Origin: Pseudomonas oryzihabitans NBRC 102199
Lineage (GTDB): Bacteria > Pseudomonadota > Gammaproteobacteria > Pseudomonadales > Pseudomonadaceae
Assembly (NCBI RefSeq): GCF_000730625.1
Contig: NZ_BBIT01000002.1
Location: 124,001 to 188,000 of the forward strand
Length of the DNA: 64,000 nucleotides
Direction: 5' to 3'
Under the pieces are notes generated by a model. The model saw only the letters and a list, made by a program, of their open reading frames with translations. It ran no database searches and was not told where the DNA came from. Each line of letters opens with the position of its first letter. Position 1 is the stretch's first letter. This document shows, in pieces, positions 26,755 through 34,457 of this stretch. Made by a program: the position numbers and the translations under genes.

Positions 26755-27480
26755 CTAGAAGAAGGGGTGCGAGGCCTTGAGCATCAGGGCGCTGTCGCAG
26801 TAGGTGTTGTGGCCCGAATACACCGAGCAGTCGGCGCCTCTCAGGCTGGTGCCGCTGTAGGTCAGGTTGAACAGGGTATTCACCCACTTGCGACTCAGAT
26901 TCACCGACCAGTCGTTGAAGCTGCGCACCATGCCGCCGCTGTCGAGGGTCGTGGGTACGTCCAGCACATAGTTGGTGTACTTGAGCGAGACACCGGTCTT
27001 GATCAGCGGCAGGGTCCCCAGGTCGGCATAGACCGAGGCATTGTGGCGCCCCGGGTCATTGGCGAAGGCGGCGCCCAGGCGCTTGCCATAGACGGTCATC
27101 CCGGAATACAGCTCGCGACTGGGATCGACGTTCTGGATCAGGTTGCTGTAGTTGATCACGCCCAGTTCGTAGCCATAACCTGGGGCGAAGCGGTGCTTGT
27201 AGCCGGCGTAGGTGTCCATCTCCAGCAGCGGCGCTTCCGCGGACGAGGCGTTGTTAGTCGTCCACTGGCCAAAGTACAGCCCGCTGTCGTGGGTGAGATC
27301 GAAGCCACCGCCCATGCCGGCGGAGTTCGGTGCGACCAGTCCCTGGGCCATGCTGCGTGACGGCGCCGTGCCCATCTTCAGATCGAAATCCCCTACCTCG
27401 CGCTGCATGCCCCAGCTGGCCGCCAGCGCCGGACTGGCCAGCAGCCCTAAAACGAGGAAGAGAGGTAAGGATCTGGTCAT
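26755..27480 (-). CDS. TorF-family putative outer-membrane porin
   Basis: A 241-aa protein with a signal peptide (MTRSLPLFLVLGLLASPALAA) and a repeated amphipathic beta-strand pattern (SGLYFGQWTTNN, DTYAGYKHRF, YGYELGVINYS, ASVYADLG, VSLKYTNYV, WSVNLSRKW, FNLTYSGTSL) ending in a terminal Phe, as expected of an outer-membrane barrel. This is the TIGR02001-type conserved family, whose transported compound is not known. The ATG at 27480 gives the signal peptide; the extra N-terminal frame to 27570 does not. It ends three bases from the Lhr stop. Confidence 0.8.
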   Translation of the reverse strand: MTRSLPLFLVLGLLASPALAASWGMQREVGDFDLKMGTAPSRSMAQGLVAPNSAGMGGGFDLTHDSGLYFGQWTTNNASSAEAPLLEMDTYAGYKHRFAPGYGYELGVINYSNLIQNVDPSRELYSGMTVYGKRLGAAFANDPGRHNASVYADLGTLPLIKTGVSLKYTNYVLDVPTTLDSGGMVRSFNDWSVNLSRKWVNTLFNLTYSGTSLRGADCSVYSGHNTYCDSALMLKASHPFF

Positions 27481-27949
27481 GGGAGCACTCCTGCCGTGCC
27501 GGTCACGCAAACTTGAGAAAGGATGTGATGGGGATAACAACAAGCAGGGAGAACATCGAGGTGCGAACACCCTGATGACATCGTTGTTATTGGATGAGAA
27601 ACCGCGGCTAACCCGTTATCGTCCCTCGATGATAACCAACGAAGAAGGCATTTTTTCGCCATTCGTCAGTTTTCAGATCGAGAATTGAACTCGTCGTTAG
27701 GCTCCAGACCTTCGAATTTGATATGGGTTCCGATAACAATCGGCAACCGACTGCTCTGCGAGCGAGCATCCACGAGGCCACTGCCGTCCAGTAAAAGACA
27801 CACTTTTTGACAAAGCGCAGCCCTGTTGCGACGAACAACCGCACGCCAGTGGATTGAATCGACAGGGAAAGGCTCAATATTGTGGAGGAGGGCAGCACGC
27901 GCTGCCCGCCATGGCTGTCCCTGACTGAGCGCTGGCTCGAGGAGTTTTC
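27481..27949. other. Low-GC intergenic region between the TorF porin and the small ORF
   Basis: No convincing gene is seen in this 469-bp stretch, which is visibly richer in A and T than its surroundings. It holds promoter DNA for the divergent porin and small gene. It also contains ATAACAAC and GTTGTTAT as distant inverted copies (about 27534 and 27583), and a perfect hairpin GGGCAGC-ACGC-GCTGCCC at 27890-27907, in the likely 5' leader of the small gene. An opposite-strand frame here has no recognisable protein sequence. Confidence 0.5.
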
Positions 27950-28081
27950 ATGAACGACCGTATACAAGCTCTGATGCTGGACCTGCTCGCCCGACTCGGT
28001 CTGGTCAAGGCCATCCCGATTCCCAGTCGCGAGCGCGAGCAACTGGCTGCCCAGCGTCGTCGTCAGCAGCAGCGCCGCTGA
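27950..28081 (+). CDS. 43-aa hypothetical protein
   Basis: ATG at 27950 follows a strong GAGGAG ribosome site eight bases upstream. The peptide has an amphipathic N-terminal half (MNDRIQALMLDLLARLGLVK), an IPIPSRERE turn and a very basic, Gln/Arg-rich tail (AAQRRRQQQRR). It could be a membrane-surface or nucleic-acid-binding small protein. The ribosome site, the GC-rich codon ends and a terminator palindrome 46 bp past the stop support it as real. I cannot name a function. It occupies the place where argR follows aotP in P. aeruginosa, but on the opposite strand. Confidence 0.55.
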   Translation: MNDRIQALMLDLLARLGLVKAIPIPSREREQLAAQRRRQQQRR

Positions 28082-28127
28082 ACGCGCTGATGCGAATCCG
28101 AGCGGCGGGCGCCGCCGGGTTCGCGTA

Positions 28128-28147
28128 GGGTCCCCGGCCGGGGACCC
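28128..28147. terminator. Palindrome between convergent small ORF and aotP
   Basis: GGGTCCCCGG CCGGGGACCC is a perfect 20-bp palindrome, located four bases from the aotP stop and 46 bp after the small gene. It can act as a transcription stop for both directions, although the T-run is poor. Confidence 0.6.
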
Positions 28148-28151
28148 GGGC

Positions 28152-28916
28152 TTACTTCAGATTGCCGCTGAGAAACTGGCGCAGGCGTTCGCTCCGCGGA
28201 CTGACCAGCACTTCGCTCGGCGGACCTTCTTCCTCCACCACCCCCTGGTGCAGGAACAGCACCTGGGAAGACACCTCGCGGGCGAAGGCCATCTCGTGGG
28301 TCACCATGAGCATGGTACGACCTTCTTCCGCCAGGGCGCGGATCACCTTGAGCACCTCGCCGACCAGCTCCGGGTCCAGGGCCGAGGTGGGCTCGTCGAA
28401 CAGCATGATCTCCGGTTCCATCGCCAGCGCACGGGCGATGGCGACCCGTTGCTGCTGACCGCCTGACAGGAAGGCGGGGTACTGTTCGGCAACCCGGGCG
28501 GGCAGGCCGACCTTGTCCAGGTACTTGCGTGCGCGGTCTTCGGCTTCCGCCTTGCTCACGCCCAGGGCCTTGCGCGGCGCCAGGGTGATGTTGTCCAGCA
28601 CGCTCAGGTGACTCCAGAGATTGAAGTGCTGGAAGACCATGGCCAGGCGGGTGCGCAGATTCTGCAGCTGGGCCGCATCGGCCACCCGGACGGCGCCGCG
28701 ATCATCGGCCATGCGAACGGTCTCGCCGTCCAGGGTCATGGTCACGGCGTTGGGCTGCTCGAGGAAGTTGATGCAGCGCAGAAAGGTGCTCTTGCCCGAG
28801 CCACTGGCGCCGATCAGGCTGACCACATCGCCGGTCTTGGCCTTGAGCGACACGCCCTTGAGCACTTCATGGTCGCCGTAACGCTTGTGCAGGCCTTCGA
28901 CGGTCAGTTTGTACAT
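28152..28916 (-). CDS. aotP: Arginine/ornithine ABC transporter ATP-binding protein
   Basis: A 254-aa ATPase of the polar amino-acid uptake class that drives import through AotQM. It has Walker A GASGSGKSTF (about residues 33-42), Q-loop MVFQHFNLWSH, signature LSGGQQQRVAIARALA (about 154-169), Walker B IMLFDEPTSALD and the H-loop MVTHEM. The insertion after Walker A (TMTLDGETVRMADDRGAVRV) is normal for HisP-like members. I chose the ATG at 28916 (MYKLTVEGLHKRYG); the frame continues 28 codons upstream into the spacer before aotO. It is the last gene of the operon. Confidence 0.92.
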   Translation of the reverse strand: MYKLTVEGLHKRYGDHEVLKGVSLKAKTGDVVSLIGASGSGKSTFLRCINFLEQPNAVTMTLDGETVRMADDRGAVRVADAAQLQNLRTRLAMVFQHFNLWSHLSVLDNITLAPRKALGVSKAEAEDRARKYLDKVGLPARVAEQYPAFLSGGQQQRVAIARALAMEPEIMLFDEPTSALDPELVGEVLKVIRALAEEGRTMLMVTHEMAFAREVSSQVLFLHQGVVEEEGPPSEVLVSPRSERLRQFLSGNLK

Positions 28917-28950
28917 GGATAGGGATTCCACAGCAGAAAAGGGGTAGGGA

Positions 28951-30063
28951 TCACGGCGAGAGCAGGTAGCCGCTGCGATAGGCCTCGGTGCCCGCCACAT
29001 GGGCGATCACCATGCCGGCGGTGGCCATGCGGCGATTGGAGCGCGCATAGAGGATGCCGGCGACCGCGCTGCGCACCTCTTCGACGCGATCGCTGATCGG
29101 ATCTATGACGTGCGCCAGCACCTGGCCGACCGCGATGCGCTCGCCCACCTGGGCCTTGAGCACCAGCACACCGCCCTGGGTGGTCGCCACCGGCTCCACG
29201 GCCGCCAGCGGCGTGGCGGGTTGCAGCAGCGGCGGCAGCGGGGCGGCGGTGCCGCTCAGGAAGCCCTGGTGGCGCAGGTAGTTGACGATGGCCTCGGCAT
29301 CCGCCGCGGCGAGATCATCACGCACGTCCAGCTGGCCACGCAGCTCCAGGGTCACCGACAGGCTGCCCAGGGGCAGGCGCTCGCCAAAGCGCTGGTTGAG
29401 ATTCCACCAGAGCAGGGTGAAGCATTCATCGAAGGACTGGCCGCCCGAATCGGTGGCGAGCAGGCTGGCTTCGGAACCGAAGTAGCGCGCCAGCGGTTCG
29501 ACCTGGGGCCAGGCTTCCGGCGTGGTGTAGAGGTGGGCCACGGCGTCGAAATCGCAGTGCAGGTCGAGCACCACCTCGGCGTCGCAGGCGAGGCGCTGCA
29601 GGGTCAGGCGCTGACTGTCGAGCTGGGTAGTGGCGGATTCCGCGGCCAGGGCCGTGCGGAAGACCTCGCGCACCAGGGCCTGGTTGGCGGCCACGTCATC
29701 GCCGAGGCGCTCGGCGATGACGGCCTCCACCTGGGCGGTCATGTCGCGGAAGCGGCGATTGAAGTTCTGCCCCGTCTCCAGCTCGTAGCGACCGAGGTGG
29801 ACGTCGGCGACCTGCTGGTCCTGGCCGATGGGGTTGGCTACCGGCACCAGCACCACTTCCGCCAGCAGTTCACCGGCGGCTTCCAGCGCCTTGAGGCGCT
29901 GCTTGAGGTGCCAGGCGGTGAGCATGCCGGGCAATTCATCGGCATGCAGCGAGGCCTGGATATAGACCTTGCGACCGCTGTCGGCAGGGCCGAAGTGGAA
30001 GCTGTGGATGCAGCGCTCGGTGCCCGGGACCGGGGCGACCAGCGGATGGGTGAGATGGCGCAT
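28951..30063 (-). CDS. aotO: Succinylglutamate desuccinylase/aspartoacylase-family protein of the aot operon
   Basis: A 370-aa zinc-dependent deacylase-like protein. The metal site is visible as SLHADELPG (HxxE, about residues 38-46) and LDLHCDFDAV (about 166-175). NPIGQDQQVAD and GQNFNRRFRD supply substrate-binding Asn/Arg. A C-terminal lipoyl-like beta domain (about 285-370) contains VLVLKAQVGERIAVGQVLAHV. Its reaction is not established; genes of this kind sit inside the arginine/ornithine transport operon of pseudomonads. The name aotO is by position. It lies 37 bp after aotM and 34 bp before aotP. Confidence 0.85.
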   Translation of the reverse strand: MRHLTHPLVAPVPGTERCIHSFHFGPADSGRKVYIQASLHADELPGMLTAWHLKQRLKALEAAGELLAEVVLVPVANPIGQDQQVADVHLGRYELETGQNFNRRFRDMTAQVEAVIAERLGDDVAANQALVREVFRTALAAESATTQLDSQRLTLQRLACDAEVVLDLHCDFDAVAHLYTTPEAWPQVEPLARYFGSEASLLATDSGGQSFDECFTLLWWNLNQRFGERLPLGSLSVTLELRGQLDVRDDLAAADAEAIVNYLRHQGFLSGTAAPLPPLLQPATPLAAVEPVATTQGGVLVLKAQVGERIAVGQVLAHVIDPISDRVEEVRSAVAGILYARSNRRMATAGMVIAHVAGTEAYRSGYLLSP

Positions 30064-30100
30064 GACAACTCCGGGGCCGCGCCGGGCGCGGCCGCTTGGG

Positions 30101-30811
30101 TCAGTGGGTCGGGCCGAGGAAGGCCAGCCAGCGGCGCTCCGCCAGGCGGAACAGGCCGATCAGGATGAAGGACACCGCCAGGTACAGCAACGCGGCCAGG
30201 CCGAAGGCCTGGAAGGTCAGGAAGGTGGCGGTGTTGGCATCGCGGGCGATCTTGAGCAGGTCCGGCACCGTGGCGGTGAAGGCCAGGGTGGTGGAGTGCA
30301 GCATCATGATGACCTCGTTGCTGTAGAACGGCAGCGAGCGGCGCAGCGCCGAGGGCAGGATCACGTGCACATAGAGGCGCCAGCCGTCCAGCCCATAGGC
30401 CTTGGCCGCCTCGACCTCGCCATGGGGCGTGTTGCGGATGGCCCCGGCGAAGATCTCGGTGGTGTAGGCGCAGGTGTTCAGGGCGAAGGCTAGGATGGTG
30501 CAATTCAGGCCGTCGCGAAAGAAACTGCCCAGCATCGGCTGGTCGCGCACGAAGCCCAGGCTGTAGATGCCGGTGTAGCAGATCAGCAGCTGCAGATAGA
30601 GCGGGGTGCCACGGAAGACGTAGGTATAGAAGCCGATCGGCCAGCGCAGCCAGCGGCGCTCCGAGACCCGGGCCACCGACAGCGGCACCGAGACGATGAA
30701 GCCGATCACCACCGAGGCCACCAGCAGCCAGAGGGTCATGGCCAGGCCGGTGATGTGGTAGCCGTCGGTCCACAGCAGCGGTTTCCAGTATTGCTGCAGG
30801 AGTTCGATCAT
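30101..30811 (-). CDS. aotM: Arginine/ornithine ABC transporter permease
   Basis: A 236-aa inner-membrane permease of the HisM type with five predicted spans. The ATPase-contact (EAA) loop reads EVEAAKAYGLDGWRLYVHVILPSALRR (about residues 141-167). RGTPLYLQLL is the common amino-acid permease motif. It pairs with AotQ to form the channel. The start ATG at 30811 overlaps the aotQ stop (ATGA), and the gene ends 37 bp before aotO. Confidence 0.92.
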   Translation of the reverse strand: MIELLQQYWKPLLWTDGYHITGLAMTLWLLVASVVIGFIVSVPLSVARVSERRWLRWPIGFYTYVFRGTPLYLQLLICYTGIYSLGFVRDQPMLGSFFRDGLNCTILAFALNTCAYTTEIFAGAIRNTPHGEVEAAKAYGLDGWRLYVHVILPSALRRSLPFYSNEVIMMLHSTTLAFTATVPDLLKIARDANTATFLTFQAFGLAALLYLAVSFILIGLFRLAERRWLAFLGPTH

Positions 30812-31548
30812 CGCTTGGCCTCCCGCACGCCGACGTGATAGCGCCGTTCCAGCGCCCCGAGGATGGCATTGGTCACGGCGGTGATGAGCAGGTAGATGAC
30901 GCCGGCGACGATCAGGAAGTAGAACAGCTTGAAGGTGCCCTTGCCGGCCTCCTGGGAGGCGCGGACCAGATCGGCCAGGCCGATGATGGAGACCAGCGCG
31001 GTGGCCTTGAGCAGCACCTGCCAGTTGTTGCCGATGCCGGGCAGGGCGAATCTCATCATCTGCGGAAAGGTGATCAGGGTGAAGGTCTGCCAGCGGGTCA
31101 GGCCGTAGGCCAGGGCCGCTTCGCCCTGGCCGCGCGGCACCGCGAGGATGGCGCCGCGAAAGGTCTCGGTGAAGTAGGCGCCATAGATGAAGCCGAGGGT
31201 GGCGATACCGGCGGCCATGGGATCGATGTCGATGTAGTCCCAGCCCATGTAGTCGGTGAGGGCGCCCAGCCAGTTCTGCAGGCTGTAGAAGATCAGCAGC
31301 ATCAGCACCAGATCGGGCACGCCCCGGATCAGGGTGGTGTAGCTCTGGGCGATGAAGCGCAGGGGTGCGAGGCGCGACAGCTTGGCCGAGGCGCCGAGCA
31401 GGCCGAGGATGACCGCCACGATCAGCGCGAAGCCGGCGAGCTTGAGGGTCGTCAGGGTGCCTTCCAGGATCAGCGGGCCGTAGCCATGCAGGCTGAGCGT
31501 GCCCAGTCCGATGGACTGCAAGAAGGAGTCGAAGGAATTCTGCTGCAT
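30808..31548 (-). CDS. aotQ: Arginine/ornithine ABC transporter permease
   Basis: A 246-aa permease of the HisQ type. Membrane segments begin at about residue 30; RGVPDLVLMLLIFY is the family motif and PRGQGEAALAYGLTRWQTFTLITFPQMMR (about 138-166, EAA loop) contacts AotP. The ATG at 31548 lies 102 bp after the aotJ stop, across an intrinsic terminator that should lower expression of this and the following genes compared with the binding protein. Confidence 0.92.
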   Translation of the reverse strand: MQQNSFDSFLQSIGLGTLSLHGYGPLILEGTLTTLKLAGFALIVAVILGLLGASAKLSRLAPLRFIAQSYTTLIRGVPDLVLMLLIFYSLQNWLGALTDYMGWDYIDIDPMAAGIATLGFIYGAYFTETFRGAILAVPRGQGEAALAYGLTRWQTFTLITFPQMMRFALPGIGNNWQVLLKATALVSIIGLADLVRASQEAGKGTFKLFYFLIVAGVIYLLITAVTNAILGALERRYHVGVREAKR

Positions 31549-31606
31549 GCGTCTTGGGAGAATCGCCTGGTGAGGCCGCGGGCGCCACGAGCGCCAACGG
31601 TCATAC

Positions 31607-31636
31607 GTAAAACGCCCCCGGTGGCACCGGGGGCGT
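31607..31636 (-). terminator. Attenuating intrinsic terminator between aotJ and aotQ
   Basis: ACGCCCCCGGT-loop-ACCGGGGGCGT (31612-31636) is a perfect 11-bp stem with a 3-base loop, followed in the transcript by TTTT. Placed 15 bp after the aotJ stop, it probably allows only part of transcription into aotQ, giving excess binding protein. Confidence 0.85.
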
Positions 31637-31650
31637 CTGCCGAACCGACC

Positions 31651-32430
31651 TTACTTGGGATCGTAGAGGTTCAGGTCGCCGAAGTACTTCTTCTGGATCT
31701 TGTCGTAGGTGCCGTCGGCGTGGATGGCCGCGATGCCCTTGTTGACGAAGGTCTTGAACTCGTCGTTGCCCTTGCGGATACCGATGGCGGTATCGGCCGG
31801 CAGCAGCTCGTCGTGGATGGCGGTGTTGGTGTAGCCCTTGCCCTGGGGCGACTTCATGAAGCCACCTTCGGCCTGCAGCATGTCCTGCATGGCGACGTCG
31901 ATACGACCGGACACCAGGTCGGCATAGACCTGATCCTGGTTCTGGTAGCTCTGGACGTTGACGCCGTTGGGCGCCAGCTTCTGCTTGGCGAAGGTTTCCT
32001 GGATGGTGCCCTGCTGCACGCCGACGGTCTTGCCCTTCAGGCTTTCCGCGGTGGCCTGCAGGTTGGCGCCTTCCTTGGTGACCATGGAGGAGGGACCCGA
32101 CCACAGCAGGTCGGAGAAGTCGATCTGCTCGGCACGCGCCGGGGTCTTGGTCAGCGAGGACAGGATGCCGTCGAACTTGCGCGCGCGCAGGCCGGGGATC
32201 AGGCCGTCGAAGTCACTCACCACCCACTTGCACTTCACTTCCAGCTTCTCGCAGATGGCGTTGCCCAGCTCGATGTCGAAGCCGACGAAGCTGCCATCGG
32301 CGGCCTGGGATTCGAAGGGCGGATAGGTGGTATCCACACCGAAGCGGATCTCTTTCCATTCCTTGGCCATCGCCGAACCGGCGGCCAGACACAGGGCGAG
32401 CGCAGAGAGAGTCAGCCAGCTTTTTTTCAT
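31651..32430 (-). CDS. aotJ: Arginine/ornithine-binding periplasmic protein
   Basis: A 259-aa periplasmic solute-binding protein of the LAO/HisJ class. The signal peptide MKKSWLTLSALALCLAAGSAMA is followed by KEWKEIRFGVDTTYPPFESQ, with the family motif GFDIELGNAICEKLEVKCKWV. The ligand-binding set (LLWSGPSSMV, SLTKTPARAEQIDFS) is complete. Length fits the family. Start at 32430 has an AGGA ribosome site. First gene of the operon; argR control is expected from other species, but I could not recognise a binding site upstream. Confidence 0.93.
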   Translation of the reverse strand: MKKSWLTLSALALCLAAGSAMAKEWKEIRFGVDTTYPPFESQAADGSFVGFDIELGNAICEKLEVKCKWVVSDFDGLIPGLRARKFDGILSSLTKTPARAEQIDFSDLLWSGPSSMVTKEGANLQATAESLKGKTVGVQQGTIQETFAKQKLAPNGVNVQSYQNQDQVYADLVSGRIDVAMQDMLQAEGGFMKSPQGKGYTNTAIHDELLPADTAIGIRKGNDEFKTFVNKGIAAIHADGTYDKIQKKYFGDLNLYDPK

Positions 32431-32925
32431 GTCGGATCCTAGTGCGAATGTGGATGAAATCATGGCGCCAGTACGACGCCCGTGCCCTCGCGGGAGCAAT
32501 AAGCTTACCAGTCGGCGAAGATCGTCCCAAATCTGTACGCGGTTGCCGCGTTGGTTACATCCTGTAGCAGCCGACCCAGCCAAGCGGCGCGCATTATGCA
32601 CCGGAAAGGCGCGGCTTTCCTGCCCGTGGCGGACGAACGCACTGCTTTGGGTCTAAAAAGACACGCGTGCGCCAAAGGTGGGCAGAAAGGTAGCAGAAGA
32701 CCCGATTCGATAAGACATCGTATCTGCTCGGTAGCAATAGCGGCGTGCGGCTGTGTGCAAAGGAAACGGGAGCGAGGCGAGATGACCGGTCGGGAAAAGG
32801 CGATGACCTCTGGCGTGCTCTACCAAGTTGGGTTCGACGACAGGCCCGGCCACGGAGACTGCGGCTTTCTGCCGCGACCGCTGGGGACAGGCCGGCACAG
32901 CTACCACAAGGCATTGGGCTAGCCG
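32431..32925. other. 495-bp divergent intergenic region
   Basis: It separates aotJ (minus strand) from the membrane protein gene (plus strand) and must hold their promoters. A plausible ribosome site for aotJ is present near 32435-32440. Several short open frames exist on both strands, but none has a good ribosome site with a recognisable protein. I see no repeat, RNA gene or clear operator in it. Confidence 0.4.
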
Positions 32926-33411
32926 GTGGCGCGAGGCCTGGGCAGGCTACTGGCGCTGATCGCCCTGGCCGCACTCTATGGGGCGCTGCATGATCAGGTC
33001 AGCTATGGCCTGGGACCGGATTACTTCACCTGCCTGAAATTTCCCCAATTCGGCCTGCTCGACACGGCGCTGGTGCCTCATTGGCGAGCGGCCAGGGTCG
33101 GCCTGCAGGCCGGCGCGGTGGCCGGACTGCCGCTGGGCCTGGCGCTGCTCTGGCTGGCCCGCGGGCGGCCTGCCGGTGACCGCTATCTCTGGCGCGGCAG
33201 CGCGGCCGTGCTGCTCGGAGCACTGGGCTGCGCCCTGCTGGGCCTGGGCCTGGGTTGGCTCGCCCTGGAGCTGGGCAGCGTCCTGCAGGTGCCGGCCTGC
33301 GTGCAGGATCGTCGTGGTTTCCTGCTGGCGGCCTGGATGCACGATGGCAGCTACCTGGGCGCCTTGCTGGGGTTGCTGGTGTTCGCCTGGCGCAACCGAC
33401 GTCGCCGTTGA
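32926..33411 (+). CDS. Hypothetical membrane protein
   Basis: A 161-aa protein with four likely membrane spans. The segment DYFTCLKFPQFGL (about residues 32-44), after the first span, looks conserved and may face the periplasm. C-terminal NRRRR suggests a cytoplasmic end. The start is a GTG at 32926 without a strong ribosome site, so the first residues are uncertain. Function unknown. Its last 61 bp overlap the 3' end of the opposite-strand FUSC gene. Confidence 0.6.
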   Translation: MARGLGRLLALIALAALYGALHDQVSYGLGPDYFTCLKFPQFGLLDTALVPHWRAARVGLQAGAVAGLPLGLALLWLARGRPAGDRYLWRGSAAVLLGALGCALLGLGLGWLALELGSVLQVPACVQDRRGFLLAAWMHDGSYLGALLGLLVFAWRNRRRR

Positions 33412-34454
33412 AGGCGGGCGAGTCCCTGTTCGACGCCGGCCTCCAGCGCCAGAAAGAGCAGGGCGACCGCGCCGCCGAGCAGGGTGCTGCCGATCCGTTC
33501 GCGGGCGATGCTGGCCTCGGGCGCGCCGGCCAGGGCGACCATCAGTACCGTGGTGCCGGTGATGAACAGCGTCTGCAGCGAGTAGCGCCCGTCCTGCAGC
33601 AGATAGGCACCTGCCGCACACAGCAGGCAGGCGCCGGCCAGGACGGCAGGGGTGTCATCGAGCCAGATCACCGCGCCCGCCAGCAGGCAACCGGCCAGGG
33701 TGCCGCCCAACCGGCCGAGGCCGCGCCGCCAGGTGTCGCCCAGGCGCGGCTTGAGCACCAGCAGGGCGGTCATGGGCGCCCAGTAGCCGTGACCGTACTC
33801 CAGCAGGCCGGTCAGGGTCTGGCAGAGAGCGACCACGGCGGCGGCATAGAAGCCGTAGCGGCCGAGGCGAAACCTGTCCGCGAACAGCACCACGACCTCG
33901 TGGAGGTGGGCTTTCAGGGAGCCGGTGCGCAGCCGCCACTGGGAGCGGTAGAGCGCCTTCTGCACCAAGGCGAAGAGCACCAGTTGCAGCAGCCCACCGC
34001 CCAGCACCAGACCGCCCCGCAGCAGCGCCTGCTGCAGGTCACCGGGAAAGCCGCCGGCCACCAGCAGGGCCACCGTCCACTGCTGGGTGATCCACCAGGG
34101 GCCGTTGCCAACGGCGAACAGCCAGGCACAGCAGGCGGCCCAGAGGGCACCGGCCAGGACCAGCGCCGGCAGCTGATGACCTAGCAGGGAGCCGACCACG
34201 GCGGAAAAGGCCATCCCCAGCGCCGCCACCAGCATGGGTGCCAGAGGTTCGGCGGCAAAGCTCTTGTAGGCGCCGAAGCCGACGGTATAGGCGCCGCCCA
34301 GGGCCACCACGCAGGGCAGCCAGGCACCCGTCCAGCCGCCGGCGAGCAGGATGATCGCCAACGCCGGCAGGCAGGCCAGCGCCAGGGCCCAGCGCGGTTC
34401 CCGAGGGGCCCCTATGTCGCCATCGGCGACCGGCGGCGCGGTCTGACCGGCCAT
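33351..34454 (-). CDS. FUSC-family membrane protein (aromatic acid exporter-like)
   Basis: A 367-aa membrane protein with roughly ten spans in two blocks separated by a cytoplasmic stretch (RSQWRLRTGSLKAHLHEVVVLFADRFRLGR, around 165-195). The repeat YWAPMTALLVLKPRLGDTWRRGLGRLGGTLAGCL (around 225-258) is the FUSC signature found in AaeB/YccS-type proteins. It is about half the length of those exporters, lacking the large cytoplasmic halves. Substrate unknown. It starts three bases after the DNA ligase stop, so it probably shares that transcript, and overlaps the convergent membrane-protein gene. Confidence 0.8.
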   Translation of the reverse strand: MAGQTAPPVADGDIGAPREPRWALALACLPALAIILLAGGWTGAWLPCVVALGGAYTVGFGAYKSFAAEPLAPMLVAALGMAFSAVVGSLLGHQLPALVLAGALWAACCAWLFAVGNGPWWITQQWTVALLVAGGFPGDLQQALLRGGLVLGGGLLQLVLFALVQKALYRSQWRLRTGSLKAHLHEVVVLFADRFRLGRYGFYAAAVVALCQTLTGLLEYGHGYWAPMTALLVLKPRLGDTWRRGLGRLGGTLAGCLLAGAVIWLDDTPAVLAGACLLCAAGAYLLQDGRYSLQTLFITGTTVLMVALAGAPEASIARERIGSTLLGGAVALLFLALEAGVEQGLARLQRRRRLRQANTSNPSKAPR

Positions 34455-34457
34455 GGG

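Noticed and set aside
27608-28042. 144-codon minus-strand frame in the low-GC spacer
   Set aside because: No ribosome site, Ser-rich atypical composition and no recognisable motif; it runs antisense to the small ORF.
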